Assembly: GCA_964385045.1 (NCBI GenBank)
Contig: CAYLNM010000138.1
Span: 1-11,233, forward strand
Source of the DNA: CAYLNM01 sp964385045
Lineage (GTDB): Bacteria; Planctomycetota; Phycisphaerae; Phycisphaerales; SM1A02
DNA: 11,233 bases
Direction of reading: 5' to 3'
The translations under genes were made by a program, and so were the position numbers. This document shows, piece by piece, positions 1 to 6,686 of the stretch; the stretch's first letter is position 1; each line of letters opens with the position of its first letter. The notes beneath the pieces are model-generated. The model ran no database searches. It was not told the origin of the DNA and saw only the letters and a list, made by a program, of their open reading frames with translations.

Positions 1-8
1 CCCCCACG

Positions 9-45
9 CGAACGCGGCGGCCGTCCCCACCGGCCGCCGCGTTCG
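9..45. terminator. Perfect 15-bp hairpin at left edge, probable terminator
   Basis: Arms 9-23 and 31-45 are perfectly complementary over 15 bp (arm CGAACGCGGCGGCCG), with a 7-base loop. A stem this long and GC-rich, placed in a gap without genes, fits an intrinsic terminator for a gene lying left of the window. It could also serve leftward transcription from the chemoreceptor gene. The T run behind it is poor (TCGTTCG), so whether it works without Rho is uncertain. Confidence 0.6.
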
Positions 46-274
46 TCGTTCGGGGGGCGGGGCGGTCGCGATCCGGCCGGCGGCGTGGAGGTCGCCGCGC
101 GGGCCCGCACCGAGGCGGCGTTCGCCGGCCACGCTCATGCCCGGGATGGCCCCTCGACCGCGGCGTGGCACCGGCGCTCGCGTCGCATGCGCACGCACGC
201 GACGGCGCCCGAAGGACGCCGCCGCGCTCCAGCCGGGAGTGGCGGTCATGGTCACGCTCATGCCGTCCGCCGCT

Positions 275-314
275 CCGCCGGCTCCCTGATGCGTCGCCGG
301 CCCGTCGCCGGCGG
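275..314 (-). terminator. Candidate terminator hairpin after the chemoreceptor gene
   Basis: CCGCCGGC at 275-282 is the exact reverse complement of GCCGGCGG at 307-314. This gives an 8-bp GC-only stem with a 24-base loop, starting 4 bases past the chemoreceptor stop codon. The place is right for transcript release or 3'-end protection. The long loop and absence of a U tract make it weak, and such GC-only inverted repeats also arise by chance at this base composition. Confidence 0.3.
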
Positions 315-318
315 CGGC

Positions 319-1959
319 TCACTCGAGTCGGAACCCGGCGAACCGCTCGTTGACGGCGTTGACGCGATCCGCGGAGGCGCCGGCGGTGGCCGAGAGCTCC
401 TCGGACGCGGCGGCGTTCCGCTGCACGGCCTCGTCGAGCTGCTCCACCCCCTGCGACAGCTCGTGCATGCTCGTCGCCTGGTCGGTCGCGTGCTCGACCA
501 CGCGGTCGAGCGCCCGGTCCACCTCCTCGCTCGCGGCCGAGATCGCCTCGAAGCACGAGGTGACCCGCTGCGTCACGTCCATCACACTGCCCGTCCGTTC
601 CTGCAGCGTTCGGACGAGCTCGGCGCTGCGCGACGCCGCGTCGCTGGCCTCCGCCGCGAGCGACCGCACCTCATCCGCCACCACGGCGAAGCCGGTGCCC
701 GCCGATCCGGCCCGAGCCGCCTCGACCGCCGCATTGAGGGCGAGCAGGTTGGTCTGGAACGCGACCTGCTCGATCGACTCGATGATGCCCCCCACGTCGT
801 CCACCGCGTAACGCATGCTCTCGGCGGTCTCGTCGAGGCCCGTGACGATGCTCCGGCCTTCGTCGGCCTGCCGCCGCCCGCCGGAAGCCGACTCGGCCGC
901 GCCGCGGACGTGCGAGGCGGTCTCGCGGGCGGTCCGCTCGGTCTCTTCGATGGCCGAGCGGATCTGCTGCAGGCTCGCCGCCTGCTCCGTGGCGTCGGAC
1001 GCCAGCTGCTGGGCAGTCGCGGCGACCTCATCGACTCCGCGGCCCAGCTCCACTGTCTCGGATCGGGTTGCCCCGATCGTGCCCGCGAGCCCACCCATGA
1101 GCCGGTTCACCGCCCGGGCCGCGTCGCCGAGCTCGTCCTCGCGGGACTCGTCGAGGCGCGACGCGAGGTCGCCGCCGCCGTCGGCGATGGCCGAGAGTCG
1201 CTCGGTCATCGTCCGAAGCGGCCGGACGAACCAGAAGCGCATCGCCATCGCCATCACGAGCAGAGCGCCGAGCCCCAGGGCTGCTCCCTTGACCAGCAGC
1301 AGGAGCACCTTTGCGCGGGCGTTCGACCAAACCTGATCCAGCGGGGCCGTCACGATCCAGGCCGCCGTCGCCGGGCCGGGGCCAGCCCCGTCCCCCCCTC
1401 GGGACGGGGCGGCGGCGGCGCGAGCCAGTCGGACGACGCCGGTGGCCCCGTCGACCTCGTGCACGACGGGTGACCCTCCAGTTCGGTCGGACTGTCGCCG
1501 TAGTCGGGCCAGGAGCCGGGCCTCGGACGAGCCGGGGGCGGTCGAGACGCCGAGTTCCGGCGGCGCGTCCTGGCCGGCAAGCAACCCGGATCCGCCGTCG
1601 CGGACCAGACGAAGCTCGATCCCGGACTCGGCGAGCCCCTCGCCCGCGGACTCGAGCGCGAATCGATTGATGTCCGCGGTCGCGGGGCTGGCCGCGATCG
1701 TCCCGGGCGCCGCGTCCGCGGTCTCCGGCACGCCGTCGTCCGGCCGTCGCTCGGCACGGGCGGCGTGCAGCCTTCGGCGGACCGCCTCGGCCTTGGCGGT
1801 GAGCAGCGATGCCTTCTCGACGAGGGCCTCGGTGGCGTCGTCCATCGCGAGGTCGGCCACCAGGAAGGCGACGCCGGCTCCGGCAGACCCCAGCAGGACC
1901 ACCAGCAGGGTGGCGAGCCGGGCGAACAGCGACCAGTCTCGGAAGCGTCTCGGTCTCAT
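319..1959 (-). CDS. Methyl-accepting chemotaxis protein, transmembrane
   Basis: This 546-residue inner-membrane chemoreceptor would pass a ligand or redox signal to a CheA/CheW array. From the N-terminus it has a short basic tail, a first membrane helix (about 14-36), an extracytoplasmic part (37-217), a second membrane helix (218-243), HAMP (about 245-297) and a long helical signalling domain (300-540). The hairpin tip is canonical: QTNLLALNAAVEAARAG at 402-418, then GFAVVADEVRSLA at 423-435. NAAASEELSATA (515-526) is also typical of the family. The sensor part begins with a helix and has few aromatic residues; a Tll0287-like (DUF3365) fold is possible but unproven. There is no CheR-tethering pentapeptide at the C-terminus. 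The ATG at 1959 is chosen because GGAGG precedes it and the protein then starts just before the first membrane helix. The frame is open to 2160, but that extension overlaps the upstream small gene. It overlaps that gene by ATGA, which suggests coupled translation. No other che gene is in view. Confidence 0.95.
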   Translation of the reverse strand: MRPRRFRDWSLFARLATLLVVLLGSAGAGVAFLVADLAMDDATEALVEKASLLTAKAEAVRRRLHAARAERRPDDGVPETADAAPGTIAASPATADINRFALESAGEGLAESGIELRLVRDGGSGLLAGQDAPPELGVSTAPGSSEARLLARLRRQSDRTGGSPVVHEVDGATGVVRLARAAAAPSRGGDGAGPGPATAAWIVTAPLDQVWSNARAKVLLLLVKGAALGLGALLVMAMAMRFWFVRPLRTMTERLSAIADGGGDLASRLDESREDELGDAARAVNRLMGGLAGTIGATRSETVELGRGVDEVAATAQQLASDATEQAASLQQIRSAIEETERTARETASHVRGAAESASGGRRQADEGRSIVTGLDETAESMRYAVDDVGGIIESIEQVAFQTNLLALNAAVEAARAGSAGTGFAVVADEVRSLAAEASDAASRSAELVRTLQERTGSVMDVTQRVTSCFEAISAASEEVDRALDRVVEHATDQATSMHELSQGVEQLDEAVQRNAAASEELSATAGASADRVNAVNERFAGFRLE

Positions 1960-2201
1960 CGCACGTCCTCCTTCATCCGCTGCGGCTCCAGGGCGTCCGT
2001 GAGCGCGCGATGGTCGCGGCGCAGTCGGTCGGCCCATCTCGGCATCACGGTCGCCAGCCATCGGAGGGCCGGTGCGTGGTCGCCGGCCCGCAGGGCGGCC
2101 ACGGCTGCTGCATGGGCCTCGGGTTCCGTCCAGGCGGCCGGCCTGCGCTCCTCGGGGCACGCGGCGCGGTGGGTGGCGTCAGGTCTCGTTCGTTCGTGCA
2201 T
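1956..2201 (-). CDS. Small hypothetical protein (81 aa), coupled to the chemoreceptor gene
   Basis: I do not recognise this protein. It is 81 residues long, with no signal peptide or membrane segment. It is rich in Ala, Arg and His, with one Cys (15) and three Trp (24, 48, 56). Residues about 28-72 should form two amphipathic helices around an A-P-x-L-R-W-L-A segment. Support for a real gene: GGAG lies 6 bases before the ATG at 2201, most codons from about residue 15 on end in G or C, and its stop overlaps the chemoreceptor start as ATGA. It sits 47 bases behind the hybrid kinase-like gene on the same strand, so the three genes probably form one operon. A role as a soluble partner of the receptor or of the kinase-like protein is inference from position only. 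Confidence 0.65.
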   Translation of the reverse strand: MHERTRPDATHRAACPEERRPAAWTEPEAHAAAVAALRAGDHAPALRWLATVMPRWADRLRRDHRALTDALEPQRMKEDVR

Positions 2202-2248
2202 CGGGCACTCCGGAAAGGGAACTCGGGGCCGGGATCGAGCGGAAGCGC

Positions 2249-4027
2249 TCAGGCGGCGCGACGCCGCGGCTCCAGGGCCCACGTCAGTCGATCGATGAGC
2301 AGCTCGCGGTCGATGGGCTTCGGCACGTAGTCCGTGCATCCCGCGGCGAGGCAGTCCTTCTCGGCGCCGATCATCGCGCTGGCGGTGACGGCGAGGATCG
2401 GCAGGTCGACGCCGCGATGGCGGATCGCTTGCGCCGCCGCGTACCCGTCCATCACCGGCATCAGCATGTCGAGCAGGACGGCGTCGAAGGGCGGTGTCGC
2501 CGTCTCGGGGCCGGTCGCCTCGAGGGGCTCGGTGAGCGTGCGCACGGCCACGGCGCCGTCCGGCACGACGACGACCTCGGCCCCGGCTCGGCGGAGGATC
2601 TCCTCGAGCAGGATCGCGTGGTCGGCGAAGTCCTCGGCCACGAGGATGCGGCGGCCGGCGAGCGGGCGGTCGGAATCGGGCGCGGGATGCAGGGGGGCGT
2701 CGGCGACGCGCTCGTCCGACGCGGCCGCGATGGGGATCCGCAGCGCGAGGCACGCGGCCGTCCGGCGCTCGGCCTGCAGATCGCCACCGAGCTCCCGGGC
2801 GATCCGACCGAGCGATGCCAGCCGATCCTCGGCGGGATCATCGCGGCCGTGAACGAGCAGATCGATCGGCGGCGTCGGCTGGAGGCTGCGCAGCTCCTCG
2901 GCATCGAGCCGGCGTCCGGCGCGGATGACGCGGATGGTCATCGTGCATCGGTCGTCGGGCGCGAGTTCGCCGTCGACTCGGACCTCGACGACGCCACGGC
3001 CACGCCGATCGCACTCGTGGAGGAGCAGCCCGTGCACGAGCTGTCGCACGGCCGCCCGGTCGACCGTCGCCTCCGGCGGGAGCTGCCGGCCGAACCGAAG
3101 GTCGAATCGGACGCCGCGGCTCCGCGGATCGAGCCGAACCTCCGCCACCGCGTCGCACAGTAGCCCGTTCGGCGAGATCCGTCCCGACTCGGGCCCTTCG
3201 TCCTCCCGGCACCGGTCGAGCAGATCGTCGACGGTGGTAGCGAGCGACTCGGCATGTGCCTGGATCATGGCGAGGAGGCGCCGGCGGGACTCTTCGGGGA
3301 TCGTGCGGTGCGAGTCGCTCACGAGCAGATCGGCGCGGCTGACGAGGGAGGCCAGCGGCATTCGGATCGCGTGGCCGAGGCTCCGCAGGAGTCCGGACCG
3401 CGTGTCATGTGCCAGCCGGAGGCAATCGCGGGCGTGCACGAGGGATGCGGCGAGTCGATGTCGTTCGGCGACGGCGAGGCCGAGCTCGGCGTGGAGCCGG
3501 AGCTGATCCTCGAACGCCGCATCGAGCGCCCGTCGAAGGCCGGCCCGCTCGCCGGCGGCCAGCCGGGCGTCGGAGACTTCGCGCCCGATCGCCGCCACGC
3601 CCCTCGGGACGTCCGGTGATCCGGGCCGATCGACCAGCAGAAGCTCGAACCAACGGACGGCGTCGGCCGCAGTGCGAAGCGGCAGCACGCCCGTCCACCA
3701 GCCGCCGGACGCCAGCGCCGCCGCGACGTGGCGTCGGAGCCGACGGCCGATGGGCCATCCTTCGTCGGCGAGCAGTCGGCGGCCGTCGAGGCCGGCGAGC
3801 GCACCCGGCGACCGTCCCAGCGCCTCGGCGAGTCGAGGGTTCGCGCGGCGGATGCGGCCGCAGCGGTCCAACGTCGCGGTCAGCAGGGTCGATGCCGGGC
3901 TCCCGAGCAGTAGGCCGGCCACATCCGGCGAGATCACCCAACCGTCCCCGCTCTCGTCGCCGGCCGGCACCCGGGGCGTCGGGGACGATGGATTGAACGG
4001 CATGCCGGGCGGGGGAGTGGCGGTCAT
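2249..4027 (-). CDS. PAS - degenerate histidine kinase - receiver hybrid protein (copy 1)
   Basis: This soluble 592-residue protein resembles a hybrid sensor kinase. It has a PAS domain (about 46-152), a coiled coil (155-205), a DHp-like helical pair (207-275), an ATPase-like domain (284-433) and a C-terminal receiver (459-583). The receiver is complete: acidic pair E465/D466, phospho-acceptor D520 in LLDMLMPVMDG, T548 and K570 in the PKPID motif. The H-box reads GHAIRMPL, so His219 is kept but the usual following Glu is Ala. In the ATPase-like part the N-box Asn (region 333-343), the DxGxG G1 box (region 367-373) and the glycine-rich G2 box are missing. Only the fold skeleton remains, ending in ELGGDLQAE and ALRIPI. 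ATP-driven autophosphorylation is therefore unlikely, and the protein may act as a receiver or scaffold charged by another kinase. The ATG at 4027 has GGAGG 8 bases upstream. The gene is divergent from the HTH/PAS regulator at 4503 and paralogous to the gene at 6687-8501. Confidence 0.9.
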   Translation of the reverse strand: MTATPPPGMPFNPSSPTPRVPAGDESGDGWVISPDVAGLLLGSPASTLLTATLDRCGRIRRANPRLAEALGRSPGALAGLDGRRLLADEGWPIGRRLRRHVAAALASGGWWTGVLPLRTAADAVRWFELLLVDRPGSPDVPRGVAAIGREVSDARLAAGERAGLRRALDAAFEDQLRLHAELGLAVAERHRLAASLVHARDCLRLAHDTRSGLLRSLGHAIRMPLASLVSRADLLVSDSHRTIPEESRRRLLAMIQAHAESLATTVDDLLDRCREDEGPESGRISPNGLLCDAVAEVRLDPRSRGVRFDLRFGRQLPPEATVDRAAVRQLVHGLLLHECDRRGRGVVEVRVDGELAPDDRCTMTIRVIRAGRRLDAEELRSLQPTPPIDLLVHGRDDPAEDRLASLGRIARELGGDLQAERRTAACLALRIPIAAASDERVADAPLHPAPDSDRPLAGRRILVAEDFADHAILLEEILRRAGAEVVVVPDGAVAVRTLTEPLEATGPETATPPFDAVLLDMLMPVMDGYAAAQAIRHRGVDLPILAVTASAMIGAEKDCLAAGCTDYVPKPIDRELLIDRLTWALEPRRRAA

Positions 4028-4035
4028 CCTCGATA

Positions 4036-4060
4036 CCTCCGGGAGGCCGCGAATCGCGGC
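4036..4060 (-). promoter_or_regulatory. Adjoining inverted repeats covering the Shine-Dalgarno of kinase-like copy 1
   Basis: CCTCC-G-GGAGG (4036-4046) and GCCGCGA-A-TCGCGGC (4046-4060) are two perfect dyads sharing one base. On the leftward transcript the GGAGG ribosome-binding site of the 4027 start falls in the second dyad and can pair with the CCUCC just before it, giving about 4 bp once a 3-base loop is allowed. This could dampen translation or form a protein-binding site. The bases are clear; the function is inference. Confidence 0.4.
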
Positions 4061-4198
4061 AGCGTGAGCCGCTCATCGGAGGAGGGGCCGCCGGAGTTGA
4101 CTCGCGAACGGATCGCACGGATCGCGGTCCGCCTCCTGCATGGACAGTGCTACGGGGCAGTGACCCACGGTCAACCGGGCGGGACGACGCCGTTCGGG

Positions 4199-4225
4199 CG
4201 ACGGGCAAGTCTCCACTGCCCGTCG
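4199..4225. promoter_or_regulatory. Inverted repeat, 9-bp arms with 9-base spacer
   Basis: CGACGGGCA at 4199-4207 is exactly mirrored by TGCCCGTCG at 4217-4225. A 27-bp dyad with half-sites centred 18 bp apart, on one side of a divergent promoter gap, fits an operator for a dimeric regulator. No equal of it was found in the second divergent gap, so it would be specific to this module. A hairpin in RNA is an alternative reading. Confidence 0.4.
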
Positions 4226-4257
4226 GCAACGATGTACTACCGAATCTGCGGCTCGCG

Positions 4258-4280
4258 CCGTGATCGCACGGCGATCACGG
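4258..4280. promoter_or_regulatory. Candidate LuxR-type operator, perfect 10-bp arms
   Basis: CCGTGATCGC (4258-4267), spacer ACG, then GCGATCACGG (4271-4280) form a perfect 23-bp dyad. It lies almost midway between the starts at 4027 and 4503. LuxR-family HTH dimers bind inverted repeats of about 20 bp, and the 8677-8695 dyad in the other divergent gap shares its inner core TCGC-N3-GCGA. The adjacent gene encodes a LuxR-type HTH protein, so autoregulation is plausible. The dyad is seen directly; the binding partner is inferred. Confidence 0.45.
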
Positions 4281-4502
4281 GGGTCGGGCGGGTCCGGAAG
4301 CCCGCGGTCGGCAGGGATCGCGGCGCGGAACCTGGGGGGCGTTGTCAACGAGTGAGGCGGTAGAACTACGGGCTGCTGCGGAATCCGTCACGCCGTCGCG
4401 TCGATCGCTTGCGGAAATGAATGATCCGGCTGACGATCGACCCTCGGACGATGGGGACTTCACCCACCCGTCGGTTGATCCGAACTGGATCCGACCCCCC
4501 CG

Positions 4503-6515
4503 ATGCATACGTCGCCCGATGCCCACGACCTGACTCCGCGTCAGCGGGAAGTCCTCGATCTCATCGCCCGGGGATGCAGCTCCGCGGAGATCGCCGCCCG
4601 GCTGCACCGATCGATCCGGACCGTCGAGTCGCACCGGCACGCGCTCAACAAGAGGATGGGCACGCGAAACAGCGTCGAGCTGATCCGGCGCGCGATCGAG
4701 CTGGGGCTCGTCGACCCCGGGGCCCTCGCGGGTGATCGCTCCGACCGTGTCGAGCCCATCGACGCCGCCGAGCGGCGGCTGCTCGTGGCGATCACGACCC
4801 TGGGGCGCGTCGAGCCCGGCATGGGGACGATCGAGATCGCCTGCGAGGAGGTGGGGGCGGCCTTCGGGGCGGAGCGGGTCTCGCTCGTGCTCATGGACGA
4901 TCACGGCGGCGTGCACCGTCCGGTCGGGTGGGCGGCGCCCGACGCGGAAGACGACTGGCCGGAGATCGTGGACTCGGATCGCGAGGCGATCCGACATCGG
5001 GAGGGCAGTGCGCCACGGTCCCGGCTCCTGGACGCCGAGCAGCGTCGTCTCACCATCCTGCCGCTCGCCGTGGACCGGACGCTGCCGCCGGCGGCGCTGG
5101 CCATGGTGCACCCGGGACCGCTCGCCCGGGGACGAATCGTCGGCGACTTGCTCCGCAGCATCACGGGGCGCGTGGCGGCAGAGTACGTCCTCGCCGCGTC
5201 GCGGGTCCGTCAGGGGCTTCTCGAGCAGGAGTCGCTCGCGCTGCAGCGGCAGGCCGGAGTGGCCGCCGCCCATCTTCTGGTGGATCGCGGAGTCCTCCGG
5301 CTGGGCGGGCGGGCGATGAACCTGCTCGGCGTCGACCGGTCGGAGGTGCCCCTCGCGGCGCTCGCCGAGCGCGACCGCCGCGGGGACCCCGAGCGCGTGC
5401 TCGGCCCGGTCCGTGAGGCGACCGGCCGCGGCGCGGAGTTCTTCGTGCGGCTCGAGCCCGCGTCCGAGGTGATCGGCGGCGAGCGGGCCGAGGGCGGCGC
5501 CGCGGCCGCCCCGCGGGCGGGCGCCGCCGCGGCGCTCGGTCTGACCGGGCAGCCGGGGCCGTTCTGTCCGATCGAGGGCCGTTCGTACCAGTGCTTCCTG
5601 ACTCGCCTGACGGAAGGTGAAGGCGTTTCGTCGTCCTTGCCGCTGCCGGTCGCCACCGCGTTGGCGGACCTGGTCGATCGATGCGACGACCCGCTGCTGC
5701 TCGTGGACGGCGACGGGCGGACAGTGGTCGGCAATCACGTCTGGCGGTCGCTCGTCGCGTCCGCCGGCAACCGCGACTGGGGCCTCGATCCGGCCGCACC
5801 CCTTCGGAGCTGGTTCGGCGAGGACGTGGCCGAGCGCGTCGCCGCGGCGATCGAGCGGCTGGCCTCGGCGGCCAGCCTGGCCACCGCCGTCAGCATTCCC
5901 ACCCCGGAGGAGCATGAGCCGGCCGTGGCGTCCGTGATCGACGTCGAGCCGATGGCGGGGCTCTCGATCGCGTTCGTACGGCTGCGGCGGGGGCCCCGGC
6001 GCGACGGAGCATCGAGCCCGGCGGCGCTGCTCCGGACCGACCGCGGAGGTCTCGGCTCCGACGCCCGGATCGCGGAGCTCTTTGACTGGGTGTTCGAGCA
6101 ATCGAGCGCCCTGATGGCGATCGCGGGGATCGACGGTCGTCTCCGGCGGGCCAATCCCGCCTACCTCCGTCTGCTGGGACTCGACGCCGAGGCGGCGCAG
6201 CGTCGGTCCTGGATCGAGTTCATCGCGGCGTCGGATCACGACCGGGTGCGCGAGTCGCTCTCCCGGCTCATGGGCGGCGAGGGCGTCGAGCGATTCCCGC
6301 TCACGATGCTGGGGGCGGACGGCTCGGAGCGGGTCATCGAGTGGACGGCCACCCCGCCGGTCCCGGGCACGAACGTCTTCATGGCGTTGGGCCGCGACGT
6401 CACCGAGCAGGTCCGTGCCCGGCACCTGCTCGAGCACGCGCTCTCGCGGTTCCCGGGACTCGGCGGCCATCGCTCGCCCGGGGTGGGCGAGAACGGCGGC
6501 AGCGCGGCTCGATGA
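4503..6515 (+). CDS. LuxR-type HTH / GAF-like / PAS regulator (copy 1)
   Basis: This is a cytoplasmic 670-residue transcription regulator. A LuxR/GerE-type HTH lies at the very N-terminus (about 10-71): LTPRQREVLDLIARG, then SSAEIAARLHRS and the recognition helix around SIRTVESHRHALNK. A GAF-like domain (about 88-230) and three PAS-like domains follow, at about 245-368 (divergent), 385-495 and 525-637. The last is the clearest, with GADGSERVIEWTATP and a closing DVTEQ. Most LuxR proteins carry the HTH at the C-terminus, so this order is reversed. It has no receiver, no kinase motifs and no membrane helix. Cys114, Cys355, Cys364 and Cys394 recur in the paralogue at 8943-10937. The ATG at 4503 is the first usable start after an in-frame stop at 4476-4478. 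It has no clear Shine-Dalgarno, so initiation may be near-leaderless or weak. Ligands of the GAF and PAS domains cannot be told from sequence. It probably acts with the divergent kinase-like protein. Confidence 0.9.
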   Translation: MHTSPDAHDLTPRQREVLDLIARGCSSAEIAARLHRSIRTVESHRHALNKRMGTRNSVELIRRAIELGLVDPGALAGDRSDRVEPIDAAERRLLVAITTLGRVEPGMGTIEIACEEVGAAFGAERVSLVLMDDHGGVHRPVGWAAPDAEDDWPEIVDSDREAIRHREGSAPRSRLLDAEQRRLTILPLAVDRTLPPAALAMVHPGPLARGRIVGDLLRSITGRVAAEYVLAASRVRQGLLEQESLALQRQAGVAAAHLLVDRGVLRLGGRAMNLLGVDRSEVPLAALAERDRRGDPERVLGPVREATGRGAEFFVRLEPASEVIGGERAEGGAAAAPRAGAAAALGLTGQPGPFCPIEGRSYQCFLTRLTEGEGVSSSLPLPVATALADLVDRCDDPLLLVDGDGRTVVGNHVWRSLVASAGNRDWGLDPAAPLRSWFGEDVAERVAAAIERLASAASLATAVSIPTPEEHEPAVASVIDVEPMAGLSIAFVRLRRGPRRDGASSPAALLRTDRGGLGSDARIAELFDWVFEQSSALMAIAGIDGRLRRANPAYLRLLGLDAEAAQRRSWIEFIAASDHDRVRESLSRLMGGEGVERFPLTMLGADGSERVIEWTATPPVPGTNVFMALGRDVTEQVRARHLLEHALSRFPGLGGHRSPGVGENGGSAAR

Positions 6516-6574
6516 GCCGACCGCCCCGGAGAGGCACGGGCCTGGCGCCGGTGTCATCGCCCGCCATGCGGTTC

Positions 6575-6636
6575 CGGCGGGGCTGGGGCCGCCCGCCGCG
6601 ACGACGGGTCGCACGGCCTCCGAGCCGCAGGCTCGG
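6575..6636. terminator. Candidate terminator stems in the convergent gap
   Basis: The 171-bp gap where the HTH/PAS gene (ending 6515) meets the leftward kinase-like gene (ending 6687) holds two GC stems. CGGCGGG at 6575-6581 pairs with CCCGCCG at 6592-6598. CCGAGCC at 6620-6626 pairs with GGCTCGG at 6630-6636 across a 3-base loop. Either could end transcription in one or both directions. Neither has a U tract. Confidence 0.35.
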
Positions 6637-6686
6637 CTCGACGATGCGTCCGTGTGCCACGCCGCCGCACCGATGGGATTCGCCAC

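Larger units (their letters stand above)
1..318. other. Non-coding gap left of the chemoreceptor gene
   Basis: I find no supportable gene here. The open frames that cross it are by-products of high GC. It holds the hairpin at 9-45, a 12-bp direct repeat CACGCTCATGCC (130-141 and 253-264), a 10-bp direct repeat CGTCGCCGGC (292-301 and 303-312), and a possible stem behind the chemoreceptor stop. No promoter is evident. Confidence 0.5.
4028..4502. promoter_or_regulatory. Divergent control region 1, between kinase-like copy 1 and HTH/PAS copy 1
   Basis: This 475-bp gap lies between start codons that face away from each other, so it must hold promoters for both genes. No convincing -35/-10 pair stands out. 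It contains inverted repeats at 4036-4046, 4046-4060, 4199-4225 and 4258-4280, listed separately, and a direct repeat CGGATCGC at 4109-4116 and 4118-4125. The stretch 4225-4250 and the part after 4340 are less GC-rich than the genes, as expected near promoters. Short open frames here lack ribosome-binding sites and look like chance. Confidence 0.6.

Noticed and set aside
85..1473. 462-codon plus-strand frame across the chemoreceptor gene
   Set aside because: Low-complexity Arg/His/Gly product and no ribosome-binding site; the opposite strand encodes a canonical MCP.
1960..2160. 67-residue N-terminal extension of the chemoreceptor
   Set aside because: It would overlap the small gene, adds Pro/Arg-rich low-complexity sequence, and lacks the GGAGG that precedes the ATG at 1959.
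4342..4369. TTGTCA with a downstream TAGAAC/AACTAC as a promoter for HTH/PAS copy 1
   Set aside because: Spacing to TAGAAC is only 13 bases, and the hexamer at 16 bases matches the consensus poorly.
4275..6686. 803-codon open frame on the minus strand, antisense to HTH/PAS copy 1
   Set aside because: It is a mirror frame of a GC-rich gene. It is rich in Arg, His, Pro and Gly with no recognisable domain, while the plus strand encodes clear HTH and PAS domains.
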